Shown: positions 1 to 12,000, counted from the first letter of the stretch. The stretch is 64,000 nucleotides of DNA from Manihot esculenta (GCF_001659605.2 NC_035161.2:6761662-6825661), one strand, 5' to 3'. Program-made: numbers and translations. Notes: generated by a model from the sequence alone, not told the origin.

Positions 1-1147
1 TCATTTTACAATTTGTCATGTCCACATTCTAACTATTACAACTCAAGACTTCATCCATCTCGACTTCTCTGACTAGCCCGTACCTGCAACCCTGGGGGAT
101 TAGGGAAAGGGGTGAGCTATTAGAGCCCAGTGAGCAGAATAATAAAACATTTAAATCATATGCTATAATGGAATGCAACACATCACAGACAAATCACATC
201 ACGGATGGTATTGTCACCAAGAGTCCTCTACATTCCAAAGTGTCGGGACGTAGAATGGGTCAACCGGTCTTTCTCTTAACATAACATAACATAACATTCC
301 AATGTGCCAGGGACGTAGAATGGGTACAATCTGGACTTTCTCTTACATAGTGCCAGGGACGTAGAATGGGTACAACCTGGACTTCCATACCATACCGTAT
401 CATATCACATCGCATCATATCGAGGACTAAGGATCATCCAATAACCATCCACATCATCATCAAATTATGCAATGCAACATATTCGTGAATTCTAATGCAA
501 ACAACCTAGATCATCACATGGTATTCATGATGCATGAACATGCTCAAAACTTTATAATTGATTTGCTTTAAAACGTAAGGTTTATTCTACTCACCTCAAC
601 TAGCTCTGACAATGACTGAAGCAGCTGACTCACTGCTGGGGTCCTCGGTTCCTCGGGTCTGAACCTACACAGGTGGACTCAAATGAGGGACCAAACAACT
701 AGAACATAGCTCTAAAAACATCCCCCAAAAACCCCCTAAAACACCTCAAAATAATCATGCAAAACATGCAAAGGAAGGCTGAACAGGGCACTTTCGGCGG
801 CAGGTTCGGCGGCCGAAAGTCCCTCCAGAGCCGAAAGTCAGGTAGGTTCGGCGGCACCTTCGGCGGCTGAAACTCTCAGACAGAGGCGAAACTCATGCAT
901 ATTCGGCGGCACTTTCGGCGGCCGAAACTGCCCTCCAGAGACGAAAGTCCTCTTTCGGGGGCAGGCTTTGGCAGCCGAAAGGCTTGCCTCCCAGGCAGGT
1001 TCAGCGGCCGAAAGTCCTTCGGTTGCCGAACCTGGTTTCTGCCAAAGGGCAGAAACTTGGTACCTCATGCACAGTTGCCTCCCAACCTTTTAGATCAAGC
1101 ATATAACTCACTCATAACATACATAGATACATACATCAGCTCCTAGG
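1..1147 (-). repeat. Chromovirus-family LTR A, left segment (start lies outside the window)
   Basis: This stretch aligns by eye with the inner part of the other LTRs of this family, for example 34105-34560 and 44500-45120. It ends at the 5-bp target site CTAGG (1143-1147), where copy 1 begins. It contains the downstream palindrome cluster (about 795-1040) and a short tandem repeat ending in a 'gggacgtagaatgggt' block at 240-380. The LTR continues at 10651. Small ORFs here read through the palindromes and are not genes. Confidence 0.85.
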
Positions 1148-3218
1148 TGTAACGACCCGAAAATCGGACCGCTACCGGCGCTAGGATCCGGGTCGACTTA
1201 AGGCCGCCGGGACCCGTAGCAAGCCTGACATAAAACCTGTAAATCTGTATAATCCCATACATGATCAACAATATGCATAAAAATTAAAACTTTTCTTTTC
1301 ATAAACATCAACCAAACTCAACCTGTGCATAAATATAAACATAACTTTGATCCCTCTGTGGGATCTCATCTGTGCCCTCGAAGGGTAACATAACCTGTGT
1401 TGAGCTGGTTTACATAAACATCATCAAAATCTCTAAGATCATGTATAAAAAGGGATACAACATTCTATGGTCAAGCACACACTAACATCCATAAAACTCA
1501 TTACATAACTATACTGTACTTTTACATTACAATTTGATAATGTCCATTGCTAGCTATTACATAAACATGACTTCTTTACTCTATCCGGACTCCCGCACTA
1601 TACTGTACCTGCAAGCCTGGGGGTAAAGGGAGAGGGGTGAGCTAAAAGCCCAGTGAGTAGAACTATAAAAAGAATATTTAAAACATGCCATCATGAAATG
1701 CGTCACTGCGCAAACAAATCACACCACGGATGGACTGATTCAAAAATCCCTCAACTCCATGCCCGGCCCTATTATGGGCACCACAGGACTTCGTATTGCC
1801 CGGCCCTATTATGGGCACCACAGGACTTCGTACTCGGAGTTATTGCCCGGCCCTATTATGGGCACCACAGGACTTCGTATTCAGAAGGCTAATGAATCAT
1901 CCTAATGTCCATCCACTAACATCTATCACAACAATGCAATGCGGCATATTCGTGAATTCTAATGCAAACAACCTATAATATGATCATGATGCATGAAGCA
2001 TGATAAAAGCATTTCATTTCTTAATTTAAAAGGTTAAGTTTAGTTCCACTCACCTCTGGCTGACTCTGACAAACTCTGTAGCAGCTGGCTCACTGCTGGG
2101 GTCCTTGGTTCCTCGGGTCCGAACCTACACAGGTGGACTCGAATGAGGGACCAAACATACCTGAACATAACTATAAACTACTCCCCAAAAACCCCCCCTA
2201 AAACATCCTGAAAACATCACATAGAGATATGCATGAAATGGCTGAACAGGGCACTTTCGGCGGCACCTTCGGCGGCCGAAAGTCCTGGACAGATCCGAAA
2301 GTCAGGCAGGTTCGGCGGCACCTTCGGCGGCCGAACCTGGTTTCTGCCAGAAGGGCAGAAACTTGGTTCACATGAACCTCTTGCCTCCCAAAACCTCAAA
2401 TCATGCATAAATCTCAACTAAAACATGCATACAAGTTCCTAGGGGTCTCAAGTAGTCATATACCCCAACTACAACACTTCAAACACACAAAATCCACACA
2501 CATTGCTCAAATCATCAATATAACCCATAAACTCAACATATACCCTAACATGCATTTCTACCCATAGATCTTGCATAAAACTTATTTAAAACACATAAGG
2601 AGCTTAAGATCGGCTCTTACCTCTTGAAGATCGAGAGGGAGACGACCTAAACTTGGAGATCCACGAAAATGAGCTCCTGAGTTCCCGAAGCTCCAAACTT
2701 GGTTTAAATGCTCAAAACTTGCAATGTGAGTTTAAAACTCAAGAAAAATGGAAGAGATTTGGAGGAAGAACACAAGAGTTGAAAAGGGAAGGTCGGAAGC
2801 TCGCTGTGGCCGAAAATGGGAGGAAACTCGCCCATTTCGGCTAAGTGCCCCATTTATAGGTGGCTGGCCAGACCACGTTCGGGGGCCGAATGTGCCTCCG
2901 CATCCATGGAATGTTCGGCGGCCGAACTCGACTTTCGGCGGCCGAACCTGAACTTCCCTAACTCATGCTTTCGGGGGCCTAACGTGCCTCCAAAACGCAT
3001 GCATGTTCGGCGGCCGAACTTGGCCTTTCGGCGGCCGAACCTGGGTTTTCCTCCAATGGTATTTTCATGCAAAAGCTCATTTAATTTCATACTTAAAACC
3101 ATTAAAATTCATGAAAACATTTTACAAAAACATGATTTTACCCTTCTAGAGGTCTTCGACATCCGAGATTCCACCGGACGGTAGGAATTCCGATACCGGA
3201 GTCTAGCCGGGTATTACA
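1148..3218 (-). repeat. 3' LTR of copy 1
   Basis: On the - strand the LTR runs from TGTAATACCCGG (3218 side) to GGTCGTTACA (1148 side), 2071 bp, the same length as its partner at 8575-10645. It contains upstream palindromes near 2880-3045, a TATA box read on the - strand at 2851-2858, and a second palindrome cluster near 2250-2335. Confidence 0.95.
1760..1880 (-). repeat. Three-unit 37-bp tandem repeat inside the copy 1 3' LTR
   Basis: A 37-bp unit beginning TGCCCGGCCC repeats at 1760, 1797 and 1844, with a 10-base spacer before the third unit. The same array occurs at 9187-9307 in the partner LTR. LTRs of the sister subfamily carry a different tandem array in the equivalent place (18234-18412 in the solo LTR). 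Confidence 0.9.
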
Positions 3219-3232
3219 TTCTCCCCCCCTTA
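3219..3232 (-). other. Polypurine tract of copy 1
   Basis: On the - strand this reads AAGGGGGGGAGAA and abuts the 3' LTR, the expected start point for plus-strand DNA synthesis. Next to it is a short inverted repeat around 'ATTCGGGGACGAAT' (about 3238-3256) that is also present in copy 2. Confidence 0.9.
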
Positions 3233-3315
3233 AGAACATTCGTCCCCGAATGTTCCTCAACTAGCACATGCATAGCGACAACATAACATACACATGAAAC
3301 ATATAGAGACTAACC

Positions 3316-6300
3316 TTAAAAGAGATGAGGATATTGCCGGAGCATAGACTCCCGTGTCTCCCAAGTGCATTCCTCTATATTGTGGTGGTTCCACAGGACT
3401 TTCACCATCGGGATTTCCTTGTTTCTCAGCTTCCTGATCTGGGTGTCTAGGATCCGTACTGGCTGCTCAACATAGGTGAGATCCTCTTGGATCTCCACAT
3501 CAGGTTCACTAAGAACCTTGCCCGGATCTGACACGAATTTTCTCAACATAGAAACATGGAAAACCGGATGGATTCTCTCCATTGAAGCAGGTAAATCCAG
3601 CTTGTACGATACATTCCCAATCTTTTGCAAGACTTCAAAGGGTCCGATGTACCGCGGAGCCAGCTTACCCTTCTTCCCGAACCGAACCACTCCTTTCATT
3701 GGAGACACCTTAAGCAATACCAGATCCCCCTCCTGAAACTCTACTAGTCTTCTGCGGATGTCTGCATAACTCTTCTGTCTGCTTGCAGCTGTCTTGATTC
3801 TTTCTCTGATTAAGGGTACCACCCTGCTGGTGATCTCTACTAGTTCAGGCCCTGCCAAGGCCTTTTCTCCAACTTCCTCCCAGCAAACAGGTGACCTACA
3901 CTTCCTCCCATATAAAGCTTCATATGGAGCCATCCCGATGCTAGCATGATGGCTGTTATTGTAGGCGAACTCCACCAAGGGTAGATATTGCCTCCAAGAA
4001 CCGCCAAAGTCCAGCACACACATTCTCAGCATATCTTCTATGGTCTGGATGGTCCTCTCTGACTGTCCGTCTGTCTGTGGATGGAAGGCAGTGCTGAAAT
4101 CCAACCTAGTACCCATGGCATCCTGCAGACTCCGCCAAAACCTGGAGGTGAACTGGGGCCCTCTATCTGACACTATAGAAACAGGAACCCCATGCAGTCT
4201 GACTATTTCATCAATGTACACCTGCGCCAACTTGTCCACAGAATAGCCACTCCTGACTGGGATGAAGTGAGCAGATTTGGTGAGTCTGTCCACAATCACC
4301 CATATGGAGTCCAATCTGTTGGACGTCGCCGGTAACCCCACTACGAAGTCCATAGCTATATTCTCCCATTTCCACTCTGGAATAGGTAGCGGGTTAAGCA
4401 TTCCAGCCGGCTTCTGATGTTCCAGCTTCACCCTCTGACAAACTTCGCAGGCTGACACAAACTGTGCCACTTCTCTCTTCATAGCTGGCCACCAATAAAC
4501 TTTCTTCAGATCTTGATACATCTTGGTGGCTCCGGGGTGAATGCTATATCTTGCATTATGAGCCTCCCTCATAATGTCTCCTTTTAGCCCTATGTCATCT
4601 GGTACACACAATCGACTCCCATAGCGGAGGATCCCCTTATTGTCGAATCTGAACTCACTGTCCTTGCCTGACTGAACAGTCCTGGCAATCTTCACTAACT
4701 CTGGGTCCTCATGCTGTTTCTGAGCCACTTGCTCCAGAAACACAGGTGTCACTTTCATCTGAGCAACTAAGGCGCCTGTACCAGACAACTCCAACTGTAG
4801 ACCTTCCTCAATGAGCTTGTAAAACTCCTTCACCACTGGTCTTCTCTCTGCCGTGATGTGGGATAGACTGCCTAGTGACTTCCGGCTTAGGGCGTCTGCC
4901 ACAACATTCGCCTTACCCGGATGATACTGAATCTTGCAATCATAGTCACTCAGCAGCTCTACCCATCTCCTCTGTCTCAAATTCAAATCCCTCTGACTCA
5001 AGATGTACTGCAGGCTCTTATGATCTGTAAAGATCTCACATTTTACCCCATAGAGGTAATGCCTCCACATCTTGAGTGCAAAGATTACTGCTGCCATCTC
5101 AAGGTCATGTGTGGGGTAATTCAACTCATGCTTCTTTAGCTGCCTAGAAGCATAAGCAATCACCCTCTCATTCTGCATAAGCACACAACCCAGTCCCACA
5201 CGGGATGCATCACAAAAGACTGTAAAGTCCTCACCACTAGATGGCAGAGCCAAAACTGGTGCTGAAGTCAACCTCTTCTTAAGCTCTTCAAAACTCTCTT
5301 CGCACTGGTCGGTCCACAGAAACTTCTGATTCTTCCTGGTTAGTCTGGTCAGAGGAGCTGCTATCTTTGAGAAGTCCTGAACGAACCTCCTGTAGTAACC
5401 TGCCAAACCCAAGAAACTCCTGATCTCTGTCACTGTAGTGGATCGAGGCCAGTTAGCCACAGTCTCTGTCTTCTTGGGGTCCACCTCTATACCATTCTCT
5501 GACACTACATGCCCCAAGAACGAAATGCTCCTTAGCCAGAACTCACACTTGGAGAACTTGGCATACAAGCCATGTTCCCTCAAGGTCTGCAAAACCGACC
5601 GCAGATGATGGGCATGTTCCTCTGCATTCCTGGAATACACTAAGATATCATCTATGAAGACAATAACAAAGTGATCCAGGTACTGGCTAAACACTCTGTT
5701 CATGAGATCCATGAATGCTGCAGGGGCGTTAGTTAACCCGAACGACATTACAAGGAACTCAAAATGCCCATATCTGGTCCTGAAAGCCGTCTTTGGTACG
5801 TCCTCTTCCCTGATCCTCAACTGATGGTACCCCGATCTCAGATCTATTTTGGAGAAACAACCCGCTCCTGCTAGCTGGTCGAATAGATCGTCGATCCTTG
5901 GCAATGGGTACTTGTTCTTAGTAGTGACTTTGTTCAACTGTCTGTAGTCGATACAAAGTCTAAGGGATCCATCCTTCTTTCTCACAAACAAAACTGGAGC
6001 ACCCCAGGGTGAGGTACTCGGTCGGATGAAGCCCTTGTCTACCAGCTCCTGTAACTGCTCCTTCAACTCTTTCAATTCTGCTGGCGCCATCCTGTAGGGA
6101 GGGATAGAGATCGGTCGGGTTCCAGGCATCAGTTCTATCTCGAACTCTATCTCCCTAGCAGGTGGTAAACCTGGCAGCTCGTCTGGGAATACATCTAAGA
6201 ATTCTCTAACCACTGGCACCGAGGCGGGCTCTCTAACCTTACTGCTAAGCTCTCTCACATGAGCCAAATACCCCTGACATCCCTTCCTAAGCAACCTACG

Positions 6301-6843
6301 AGCCTGAAGAGCTGAGATCATACCTCTAGGTGTACCCCTCCTGTCTCCTCTGAAGACAACCTCAGACCCATCCTGACCTCTGAACCTGACTACCTTGTCC
6401 CTGCAGTCCAAGGTAGCACCATGGGTAGATAACCAGTCCATCCCTAGAATGACATCAAAATCTGTCAAATCTAGAACCACCAGGTCGGCGGACAAGCATC
6501 TTCCCTCAACAAATACAGGACTACACTGGCAGACTGACTCTGCCACAGATGGATCACACTTGGGTCCACTGACCCAGAGAGGACACTCTAACCCAGAAGT
6601 CATCAGACCTAACCTCCCCACGGCTCTCGGAGCTATAAAGGAATGAGATGCACCAGGGTCCATCAAGGCATACACATCTGAACAACCAATAATTAAGTTA
6701 CCTGCCACCACGGTGTTAGATGCATCTGCCTCTTGCTGTGTCATTGTGAAGATCCGTGCTGGAGCTGATGGACCTTCACCTCTGAAACCCGCTGAAGAAG
6801 AGGCTGCTCCTCTCCCTCTGCCTCTGCCACTGGCCTGAGTCAT
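3316..6843 (-). CDS. Pol polyprotein of copy 1 (protease, RT, RNase H, integrase, chromodomain)
   Basis: This 1175-codon open frame carries the full Ty3/gypsy pol set. The retropepsin site DPGAS is at residue 62. RT has the core FIDD near residue 398, and RNase H has FCDAS near 543. The integrase zinc region is H-x3-H-like with CEVCQRV, followed by the catalytic acidic residues in MDFVVGL (about 830), VSDRGPQF (about 892) and GQSERT (about 926). The C-terminal 50 residues, with [16 protein letters not shown], form a chromodomain, which in chromoviruses binds heterochromatin marks during integration. It lies in the same frame as gag (distance 1557 bases between start codons), separated by one UAG and 16 sense codons, so the natural product was probably one Gag-Pol protein. 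The ATG at 6843 is simply the first after that stop and may not be a real start. Confidence 0.95.
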   Translation of the reverse strand: MTQASGRGRGRGAASSSAGFRGEGPSAPARIFTMTQQEADASNTVVAGNLIIGCSDVYALMDPGASHSFIAPRAVGRLGLMTSGLECPLWVSGPKCDPSVAESVCQCSPVFVEGRCLSADLVVLDLTDFDVILGMDWLSTHGATLDCRDKVVRFRGQDGSEVVFRGDRRGTPRGMISALQARRLLRKGCQGYLAHVRELSSKVREPASVPVVREFLDVFPDELPGLPPAREIEFEIELMPGTRPISIPPYRMAPAELKELKEQLQELVDKGFIRPSTSPWGAPVLFVRKKDGSLRLCIDYRQLNKVTTKNKYPLPRIDDLFDQLAGAGCFSKIDLRSGYHQLRIREEDVPKTAFRTRYGHFEFLVMSFGLTNAPAAFMDLMNRVFSQYLDHFVIVFIDDILVYSRNAEEHAHHLRSVLQTLREHGLYAKFSKCEFWLRSISFLGHVVSENGIEVDPKKTETVANWPRSTTVTEIRSFLGLAGYYRRFVQDFSKIAAPLTRLTRKNQKFLWTDQCEESFEELKKRLTSAPVLALPSSGEDFTVFCDASRVGLGCVLMQNERVIAYASRQLKKHELNYPTHDLEMAAVIFALKMWRHYLYGVKCEIFTDHKSLQYILSQRDLNLRQRRWVELLSDYDCKIQYHPGKANVVADALSRKSLGSLSHITAERRPVVKEFYKLIEEGLQLELSGTGALVAQMKVTPVFLEQVAQKQHEDPELVKIARTVQSGKDSEFRFDNKGILRYGSRLCVPDDIGLKGDIMREAHNARYSIHPGATKMYQDLKKVYWWPAMKREVAQFVSACEVCQRVKLEHQKPAGMLNPLPIPEWKWENIAMDFVVGLPATSNRLDSIWVIVDRLTKSAHFIPVRSGYSVDKLAQVYIDEIVRLHGVPVSIVSDRGPQFTSRFWRSLQDAMGTRLDFSTAFHPQTDGQSERTIQTIEDMLRMCVLDFGGSWRQYLPLVEFAYNNSHHASIGMAPYEALYGRKCRSPVCWEEVGEKALAGPELVEITSRVVPLIRERIKTAASRQKSYADIRRRLVEFQEGDLVLLKVSPMKGVVRFGKKGKLAPRYIGPFEVLQKIGNVSYKLDLPASMERIHPVFHVSMLRKFVSDPGKVLSEPDVEIQEDLTYVEQPVRILDTQIRKLRNKEIPMVKVLWNHHNIEECTWETRESMLRQYPHLF

Positions 6844-6891
6844 GGCTGGAGCTGCTGGCTGTGCTACACTGCCTGAAGCTGTCTGCTGGGA

Positions 6892-8310
6892 CTAAGCCAT
6901 TGGGGCCGCTCTTGGACAGTCTCGAGCTATATGCCCCTCCTGACCACATCTAAAACAGGCTGTAGTCCCAAACCGACATACTCCCTTGTGTGGTCTACCA
7001 CACCTCGCACAAACTACATTATCCGCGCCAGAGCTTGAGCCACTCCCAAATCCCAGACTGGACTTGACTTTATTCCAGAACTTATTCTTCTTACCCTTGG
7101 GCTTAACCCATCTCTTGCTGCCTGAAGCTGCTGCACTCAGGGTAGAGGGATCTAACCTTCCCCCACCCGGAGTTTTGGAACCAGAAGCTTGTGCCACTGT
7201 CTGCTTAATTGTCCCCTGAACGATGGCACTAGCCTCCATTCTCCTAGCCATGTCTACTATGGCATGAAAACTCTCTCTATCTGCTGACTGTACCAAGGAG
7301 GAATACCTGGAATGGAGCTTCATGATATACCTCCTCGACTTCTTCTGGTCTGTGCTAAGGTCCTGCCCAGCAAATGGCAGCAACTCCATAAACCTGTCAG
7401 TATATTCGTCTACACTCATGTCATCAGTTTGCCTCAACTGCTCGAATTCTATCATCTTCAATTCCCTTGAACTATCAAGGAAAGCCCATCCTGCAAATTC
7501 ATTAGCAAACTCCTCCCAAGTCATGCTGTCCACTCTCGGGTTCACATAATTTTTGAACCACTCCCGTGCCTTCTTGCACTTGAGCGTGAACCCGGCCATT
7601 TGAATGGCTCTACTGTCATCAGCCCCGATCTCATCTGTAATTGCCTTGACCCGCTCCAAGTACACGAACGGATCATCACCGGTTTCGAACTGGGGAGCAC
7701 CCAGCTTCATATAGTCTGTCATCTTGACCTTGCTCCCACTGGCTGAGCTAGATCTAGGAGGTTGAGCAACTGGGGCTGCTGGTTCTGCAGGTGGTGGAGG
7801 TGGTGCAATATTTTCTGAGGTAGGGTTTTCTGGATTTGGACAGTAGGGTGGAGGTGGATACATTGGGTACTGAGAGTACGGTGGGTAGTATGGTGGGTAT
7901 GGCATCTGTGTGGGATAAGGGGTGAAACTAGGGTAATCCGATGTACCTCCCATCGAATACCCGGGATGTTGTGAGAAATGTGGGTAGTGAGGTGGCTGTA
8001 CAAATCCCGAGGCCTGAGTGCCTCCTTGGGACTCTCCCATTCCTTCTTCTGACATATTGACTCCCAAACTGCCATCCCTCCTCTGTTCTACGTCCATATC
8101 ATCCCCCATATCCTCTGACGCTCCTCCCTGAACTGTTCCTCTGACTGATCTGCTTCTACCCAGATCCAACGACCTTCTAGGGTCTCTTGCTGCTCTTTCT
8201 CTGTTAGACCTACTAGACATTGCCCTAGGCAATGCTGGAGGACGGGCGCTCATGCCCTCATCCTCAGGTGGTACTCTAGTCAATCTTGCTGATCGACGAG
8301 TTCCTCTCAT
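6892..8310 (-). CDS. Gag of copy 1
   Basis: This is a 472-residue capsid/nucleocapsid protein. A Pro/Tyr-rich N-terminal third precedes a Retrotrans_gag domain (about residues 190-310, with FEQLRQT and RYIMKLHSRYSSLVQ). The C-terminus has a basic segment and two cysteine motifs, CARCGRPHKGVC and the zinc knuckle CFRCGQEGHIARDC. The start was set at 8310 (MRGTRRSAR) because both copies share this ATG directly after a splice-acceptor-like TTTTTCAG. An upstream in-frame extension to 8400 exists but is poorly conserved in copy 2. The frame ends at TAG 6892-6894, which aligns with a CAG codon in copy 2. Confidence 0.92.
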   Translation of the reverse strand: MRGTRRSARLTRVPPEDEGMSARPPALPRAMSSRSNRERAARDPRRSLDLGRSRSVRGTVQGGASEDMGDDMDVEQRRDGSLGVNMSEEGMGESQGGTQASGFVQPPHYPHFSQHPGYSMGGTSDYPSFTPYPTQMPYPPYYPPYSQYPMYPPPPYCPNPENPTSENIAPPPPPAEPAAPVAQPPRSSSASGSKVKMTDYMKLGAPQFETGDDPFVYLERVKAITDEIGADDSRAIQMAGFTLKCKKAREWFKNYVNPRVDSMTWEEFANEFAGWAFLDSSRELKMIEFEQLRQTDDMSVDEYTDRFMELLPFAGQDLSTDQKKSRRYIMKLHSRYSSLVQSADRESFHAIVDMARRMEASAIVQGTIKQTVAQASGSKTPGGGRLDPSTLSAAASGSKRWVKPKGKKNKFWNKVKSSLGFGSGSSSGADNVVCARCGRPHKGVCRFGTTACFRCGQEGHIARDCPRAAPMA

Positions 8311-8558
8311 CCTGTTTTCTGAAAAACAGTACACAACACAAGCAACATTAACATCATATGGTTCATGTGGGCACACATGAACCCGCATCACATACATCAC
8401 ATATCATTAATGCACATGCATATAATCATGGCATTTCACATCATCATGCAAGACAGGACTCCACATCCTATCCTAGTGGACATGATCTTTTCCTATTGTG
8501 CTTGACCTTCTATGACATCTATGAGCCCGACACTCTAGGTCCGACCATATGAACCTAG

Positions 8559-8571
8559 GGCTCTGATACCA
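8559..8571 (-). other. Primer-binding site of copy 1 (initiator tRNA-Met)
   Basis: On the - strand TGGTATCAGAGCC lies three bases inside the 5' LTR end. This is the standard plant retrotransposon complement to the 3' end of initiator tRNA-Met, used to prime minus-strand synthesis. Confidence 0.95.
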
Positions 8572-9186
8572 CTCTGTAACGACCCGAAAATCGGACCGCT
8601 ACCGGCGCTAGGATCCGGGTCGACTTAAGGCCGTCGGGACCCGTAGCAAGCCTGACATAAAACCTGTAAATCTGTATAATCCCATACATGATCAACAATA
8701 TGCATAAAAATTAAAACTTTTCTTTTCATAAACATCAACCAAACTCAACCTGTGCATAAATATAAACATAACTTTGATCCCTCTGTGGGATCTCATCTGT
8801 GCCCTCGAAGGGTAACATAACCTGTGTTGAGCTGGTTTACATAAACATCATCAAAATCTCTAAGATCATGTATAAAAAGGGATACAACATTCTATGGTCA
8901 AGCACACACTAACATCCATAAAACTCATTACATAACTATACTGTACTTTTACATTACAATTTGATCATGTCCATTGCTAGCTATTACATAAACATGACTT
9001 CTTTACTCTATCCGGACTCCCGCACTATACTGTACCTGCAAGCCTGGGGGTAAAGGGAGAGGGGTGAGCTAAAAGCCCAGTGAGTAGAACTATAAAAAGA
9101 ATATTTAAAACATGCCATCATGAAATGCGTCACTGCGCAAACAAATCACACCACGGATGGACTGATTCAAAAATCCCTCAACTCCA

Positions 9187-9307
9187 TGCCCGGCCCTATT
9201 ATGGGCACCACAGGACTTCGTATTGCCCGGCCCTATTATGGGCACCACAGGACTTCGTACTCGGAGTTATTGCCCGGCCCTATTATGGGCACCACAGGAC
9301 TTCGTAT
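9187..9307 (-). repeat. Three-unit 37-bp tandem repeat inside the copy 1 5' LTR
   Basis: Same array as 1760-1880, with units at 9187, 9224 and 9271. It is retained identically in both LTRs, as expected for a young element. Confidence 0.9.
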
Positions 9308-10277
9308 TCAGAAGGCTAATGAATCATCCTAATGTCCATCCACTAACATCTATCACAACAATGCAATGCGGCATATTCGTGAATTCTAATGCAAACAACC
9401 TATAATATGATCATGATGCATGAAGCATGATAAAAGCATTTCATTTCTTAATTTAAAAGGTTAAGTTTAGTTCCACTCACCTCTGGCTGACTCTGACAAA
9501 CTCTGTAGCAGCTGGCTCACTGCTGGGGTCCTTGGTTCCTCGGGTCCGAACCTACACAGGTGGACTCGAATGAGGGACCAAACATACCTGAACATAACTA
9601 TAAACTACTCCCCAAAAACCCCCCCTAAAACATCCTGAAAACATCACATAGAGATATGCATGAAATGGCTGAACAGGGCACTTTCGGCGGCACCTTCGGC
9701 GGCCGAAAGTCCTGGACAGATCCGAAAGTCAGGCAGGTTCGGCGGCACCTTCGGCGGCCGAACCTGATTTCTGCCAGAAGGGCAGAAACTTGGTTCACAT
9801 GAACCTCTTGCCTCCCAAAACCTCAAATCATGCATAAATCTCAACTAAAACATGCATACAAGTTCCTAGGGGTCTCAAGTAGTCATATACCCCAACTACA
9901 ACACTTCAAACACACAAAATCCACACACATTGCTCAAATCATCAATATAACCCATAAACTCAACATATACCCTAACATGCATTTCTACCCATAGATCTTG
10001 CATAAAACTTATTTAAAACACATAAGGAGCTTAAGATCGGCTCTTACCTCTTGAAGATCGAGAGGGAGACGACCTAAACTTGGAGATCCACGAAAATGAG
10101 CTCCTGAGTTCCCGAAGCTCCAAACTTGGTTTAAATGCTCAAAACTTGCAATGTGAGTTTAAAACTCAAGAAAAATGGAAGAGATTTGGAGGAAGAACAC
10201 AAGAGTTGAAAAGGGAAGGTCGGAAGCTCGCTGTGGCCGAAAATGGGAGGAAACTCGCCCATTTCGGCTAAGTGCTC

Positions 10278-10285
10278 CATTTATA
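10278..10285 (-). promoter_or_regulatory. TATA box of copy 1 5' LTR
   Basis: TATAAATG on the - strand lies just after the upstream palindrome cluster (about 10305-10465). The sister subfamily has TATAAAAG in the same position (17099-17106, 34905-34912). Transcription would start about 30 bases downstream, making U3 about 0.36 kb and the R/U5 leader about 1.7 kb. Confidence 0.7.
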
Positions 10286-10650
10286 GGTGGCTGGCCAGAC
10301 CACGTTCGGGGGCCGAATGTGCCTCCGCATCCATGGAATGTTCGGCGGCCGAACTCGACTTTCGGCGGCCGAACCTGAACTTCCCTAACTCATGCTTTCG
10401 GGGGCCTAACGTGCCTCCAAAACGCATGCATGTTCGGCGGCCGAACTTGGCCTTTCGGCGGCCGAACCTGGGTTTTCCTCCAATGGTATTTTCATGCAAA
10501 AGCTCATTTAATTTCATACTTAAAACCATTAAAATTCATGAAAACATTTTACAAAAACATGATTTTACCCTTCTAGAGGTCTCCGACATCCGAGATTCCA
10601 CCGGACGGTAGGAATTCCGATACCGGAGTCTAGCCGGGTATTACACTAGG

Positions 10651-11425
10651 GGCTTTAAACTATCCTAAACCCCATCTACAACACATCAAACAACCACAAG
10701 CACCATACATTGCTCAAAAACTTAACATAACCCTTAAACCAACCAAAAACCTAAACATGCATTTCTACCCCAAAGATCAACTTAAAACTTGTTTAAAATA
10801 TAAAATGAGCTCAAGATCGGCCCTTATCTCTTAAAGATCGAGAGGAAGACGACCCTAGCTCGGAGATGGGAGAGATTGAGTTCCTTGAACCTCAAAGCTC
10901 CAAAACTTGCTTTATACTCGAAAATCTTCAAAACAAAGTTGCAAACTCATAAAAATCGTGAAGAATGGAAGGAAGAAACTCAAGATTGGCGAGGGACGGT
11001 GAAGAGCTCACCTTGGTCGAAAATGGGGAGAAAAGCTCACCCATTTCGGCTAAGGGACCCTTTTATAGGTGGCTGGCCAGGCCACATTCGGGGGCCGAAC
11101 GTGCCTCCGCATGCATGCCATGTTCGGCGGCCGAACATGAGGTTCGGCGGCCGAACCTGGACTTCCCTCACTTATGTCTTCAGGGGCCTAAGGCTCACCC
11201 GAAGCGCATGCATGTTCGGCGGCCGAACTTGAGGTTCGGCGGCCGAACCTGGGTCTTCCTCTAAGATCATTTTCAAGCAAAAACTCATTTTCTTTCTTGA
11301 TTAAAAACATAAAACACATTAAAACATTTTATGAAAACATGCTTTTACCCTTCTAGAGGTCTCTGACACCCGAGATTCCACCGGACGGTAGGAATTCCGA
11401 TACCGGAGTCTAGCCGGGTATTACA
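10651..11425 (-). repeat. Chromovirus-family LTR A, right segment
   Basis: This continues 1-1147 after removing copy 1 and one copy of CTAGG. It contains upstream palindromes (about 11090-11250) and ends with the family terminus TAGCCGGGTATTACA at 11425. The flanking 5 bp is TACCT (11426-11430); the matching duplicate would lie left of the window. Whether it is a solo LTR or part of a complete element cannot be seen. Confidence 0.85.
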
Positions 11426-12000
11426 TACCTCTTGAAGAACAAGAGTTAGTGTGACCCCAAACGTGAAGATATGGAGATCCAAGCTCCACAAGTCTCCAAG
11501 CTTCAAAATCTTGCTCAAAGCTCACAACTCTTCAAAACAAGGAGAAAACTCATGAAAACCTTAAAAGATTTGAAGAAACCTCATGAAAAGACCCCAAGGA
11601 GAGCAGGAACCTACCCTTGCACGAAAAGAGAGTGAAACACACTCTATTTTCGGTCAACGGGGCTTTTATAGGTGGCCAACCGCCTCACCTTCGGCGGCTT
11701 AAGCTGCATGCAAAACCATGCAACGTTCGGCAGCCGAACTTCACCTTCGGCGGGCGAAACCATGCAATGTTCGGCGGTCGAACTTATCCTTTGGCGGCTG
11801 AACCTGCAATTTCTCCCCTTAGTCTTTTCCTTTGAAAAACCCAATTCCTTTGCATTCAAAACCATAAAACACTTAAAAACATTTTGAAAACCTCTTTTAA
11901 AACCCTTCTAGAAGGCTCCGACATCCTCGAATTCCAGATTCCAACGGAGAGTCCGCCGGAAAGTCAGAATTCTGATGCCGGCGTCTAGCCGGGTATTACA
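11426..12000 (-). repeat. LTR B, right fragment of a related, more diverged LTR
   Basis: This fragment resembles the same LTR region but is clearly diverged, and ends GCGTCTAGCCGGGTATTACA at 12000. LTR A interrupts it at TACCT. Its palindromes are decayed (for example TTCGGCAGCCGAA near 11730). It is followed directly by pol sequence of the Athila-like host element, so LTR B inserted there; candidate target duplicate CGTGC starts at 12001. Confidence 0.8.

Larger units (their letters stand above)
8319..10047 (-). other. Possible leader intron of copy 1 (LTR donor to pre-gag acceptor)
   Basis: On the - strand the 5' LTR has AAGAG|GTAAGAG (donor at 10047) downstream of the TATA box. TGTTTTTCAG|A (acceptor at 8319) sits nine bases before the gag ATG. 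Copy 2 has the same pair at 35145 and 37123. Removal would delete most of the leader including the primer-binding site. The signals are seen directly; splicing is inference. Confidence 0.35.
1148..10645 (-). mobile_element. Complete Ty3/gypsy chromovirus (Tekay/Del-like), copy 1
   Basis: This is a full-length LTR retrotransposon read on the - strand. It has two 2071-bp LTRs with TG...CA ends, a primer-binding site matching initiator tRNA-Met, gag, pol with a C-terminal chromodomain, and a polypurine tract. It is flanked by an exact 5-bp duplication, CTAGG at 1143-1147 and 10646-10650. I noticed only about five differences between the two LTRs, so the insertion is recent. The only break seen in the 5-kb reading frame is one in-frame UAG between gag and pol (6892-6894). 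It sits inside another LTR of its own family. Assignment to the Tekay/Del branch rests on the chromodomain and overall layout and is an inference. Confidence 0.96.
8575..10645 (-). repeat. 5' LTR of copy 1
   Basis: This 2071-bp LTR is nearly identical to 1148-3218. Differences noticed by eye include C/T near 1204 and 8631, A/C near 1526 and 8953, and G/A near 2340 and 9767. In the element's own orientation it drives transcription through a TATA box at 10278-10285. Confidence 0.95.

Noticed and set aside
895..1146. Small ORFs with repeated FGG/RRP/AAE peptides in the LTRs (also 2233-3184, 10876-11264, 17436-17992, 35366-35735, 44891-45761)
   Set aside because: They are translations of the TTCGGC palindromes in different frames and on both strands, inside noncoding LTR sequence.
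1760..1880. CRISPR-like direct repeats
   Set aside because: The 37-bp units are adjacent with no variable spacers, lie in a retrotransposon LTR, and the DNA is plant nuclear.
6844..6894. Programmed stop-codon readthrough between gag and pol
   Set aside because: The stops in the two copies are at different aligned codons and each faces a CAG in the other copy, so independent mutation is the simpler reading.
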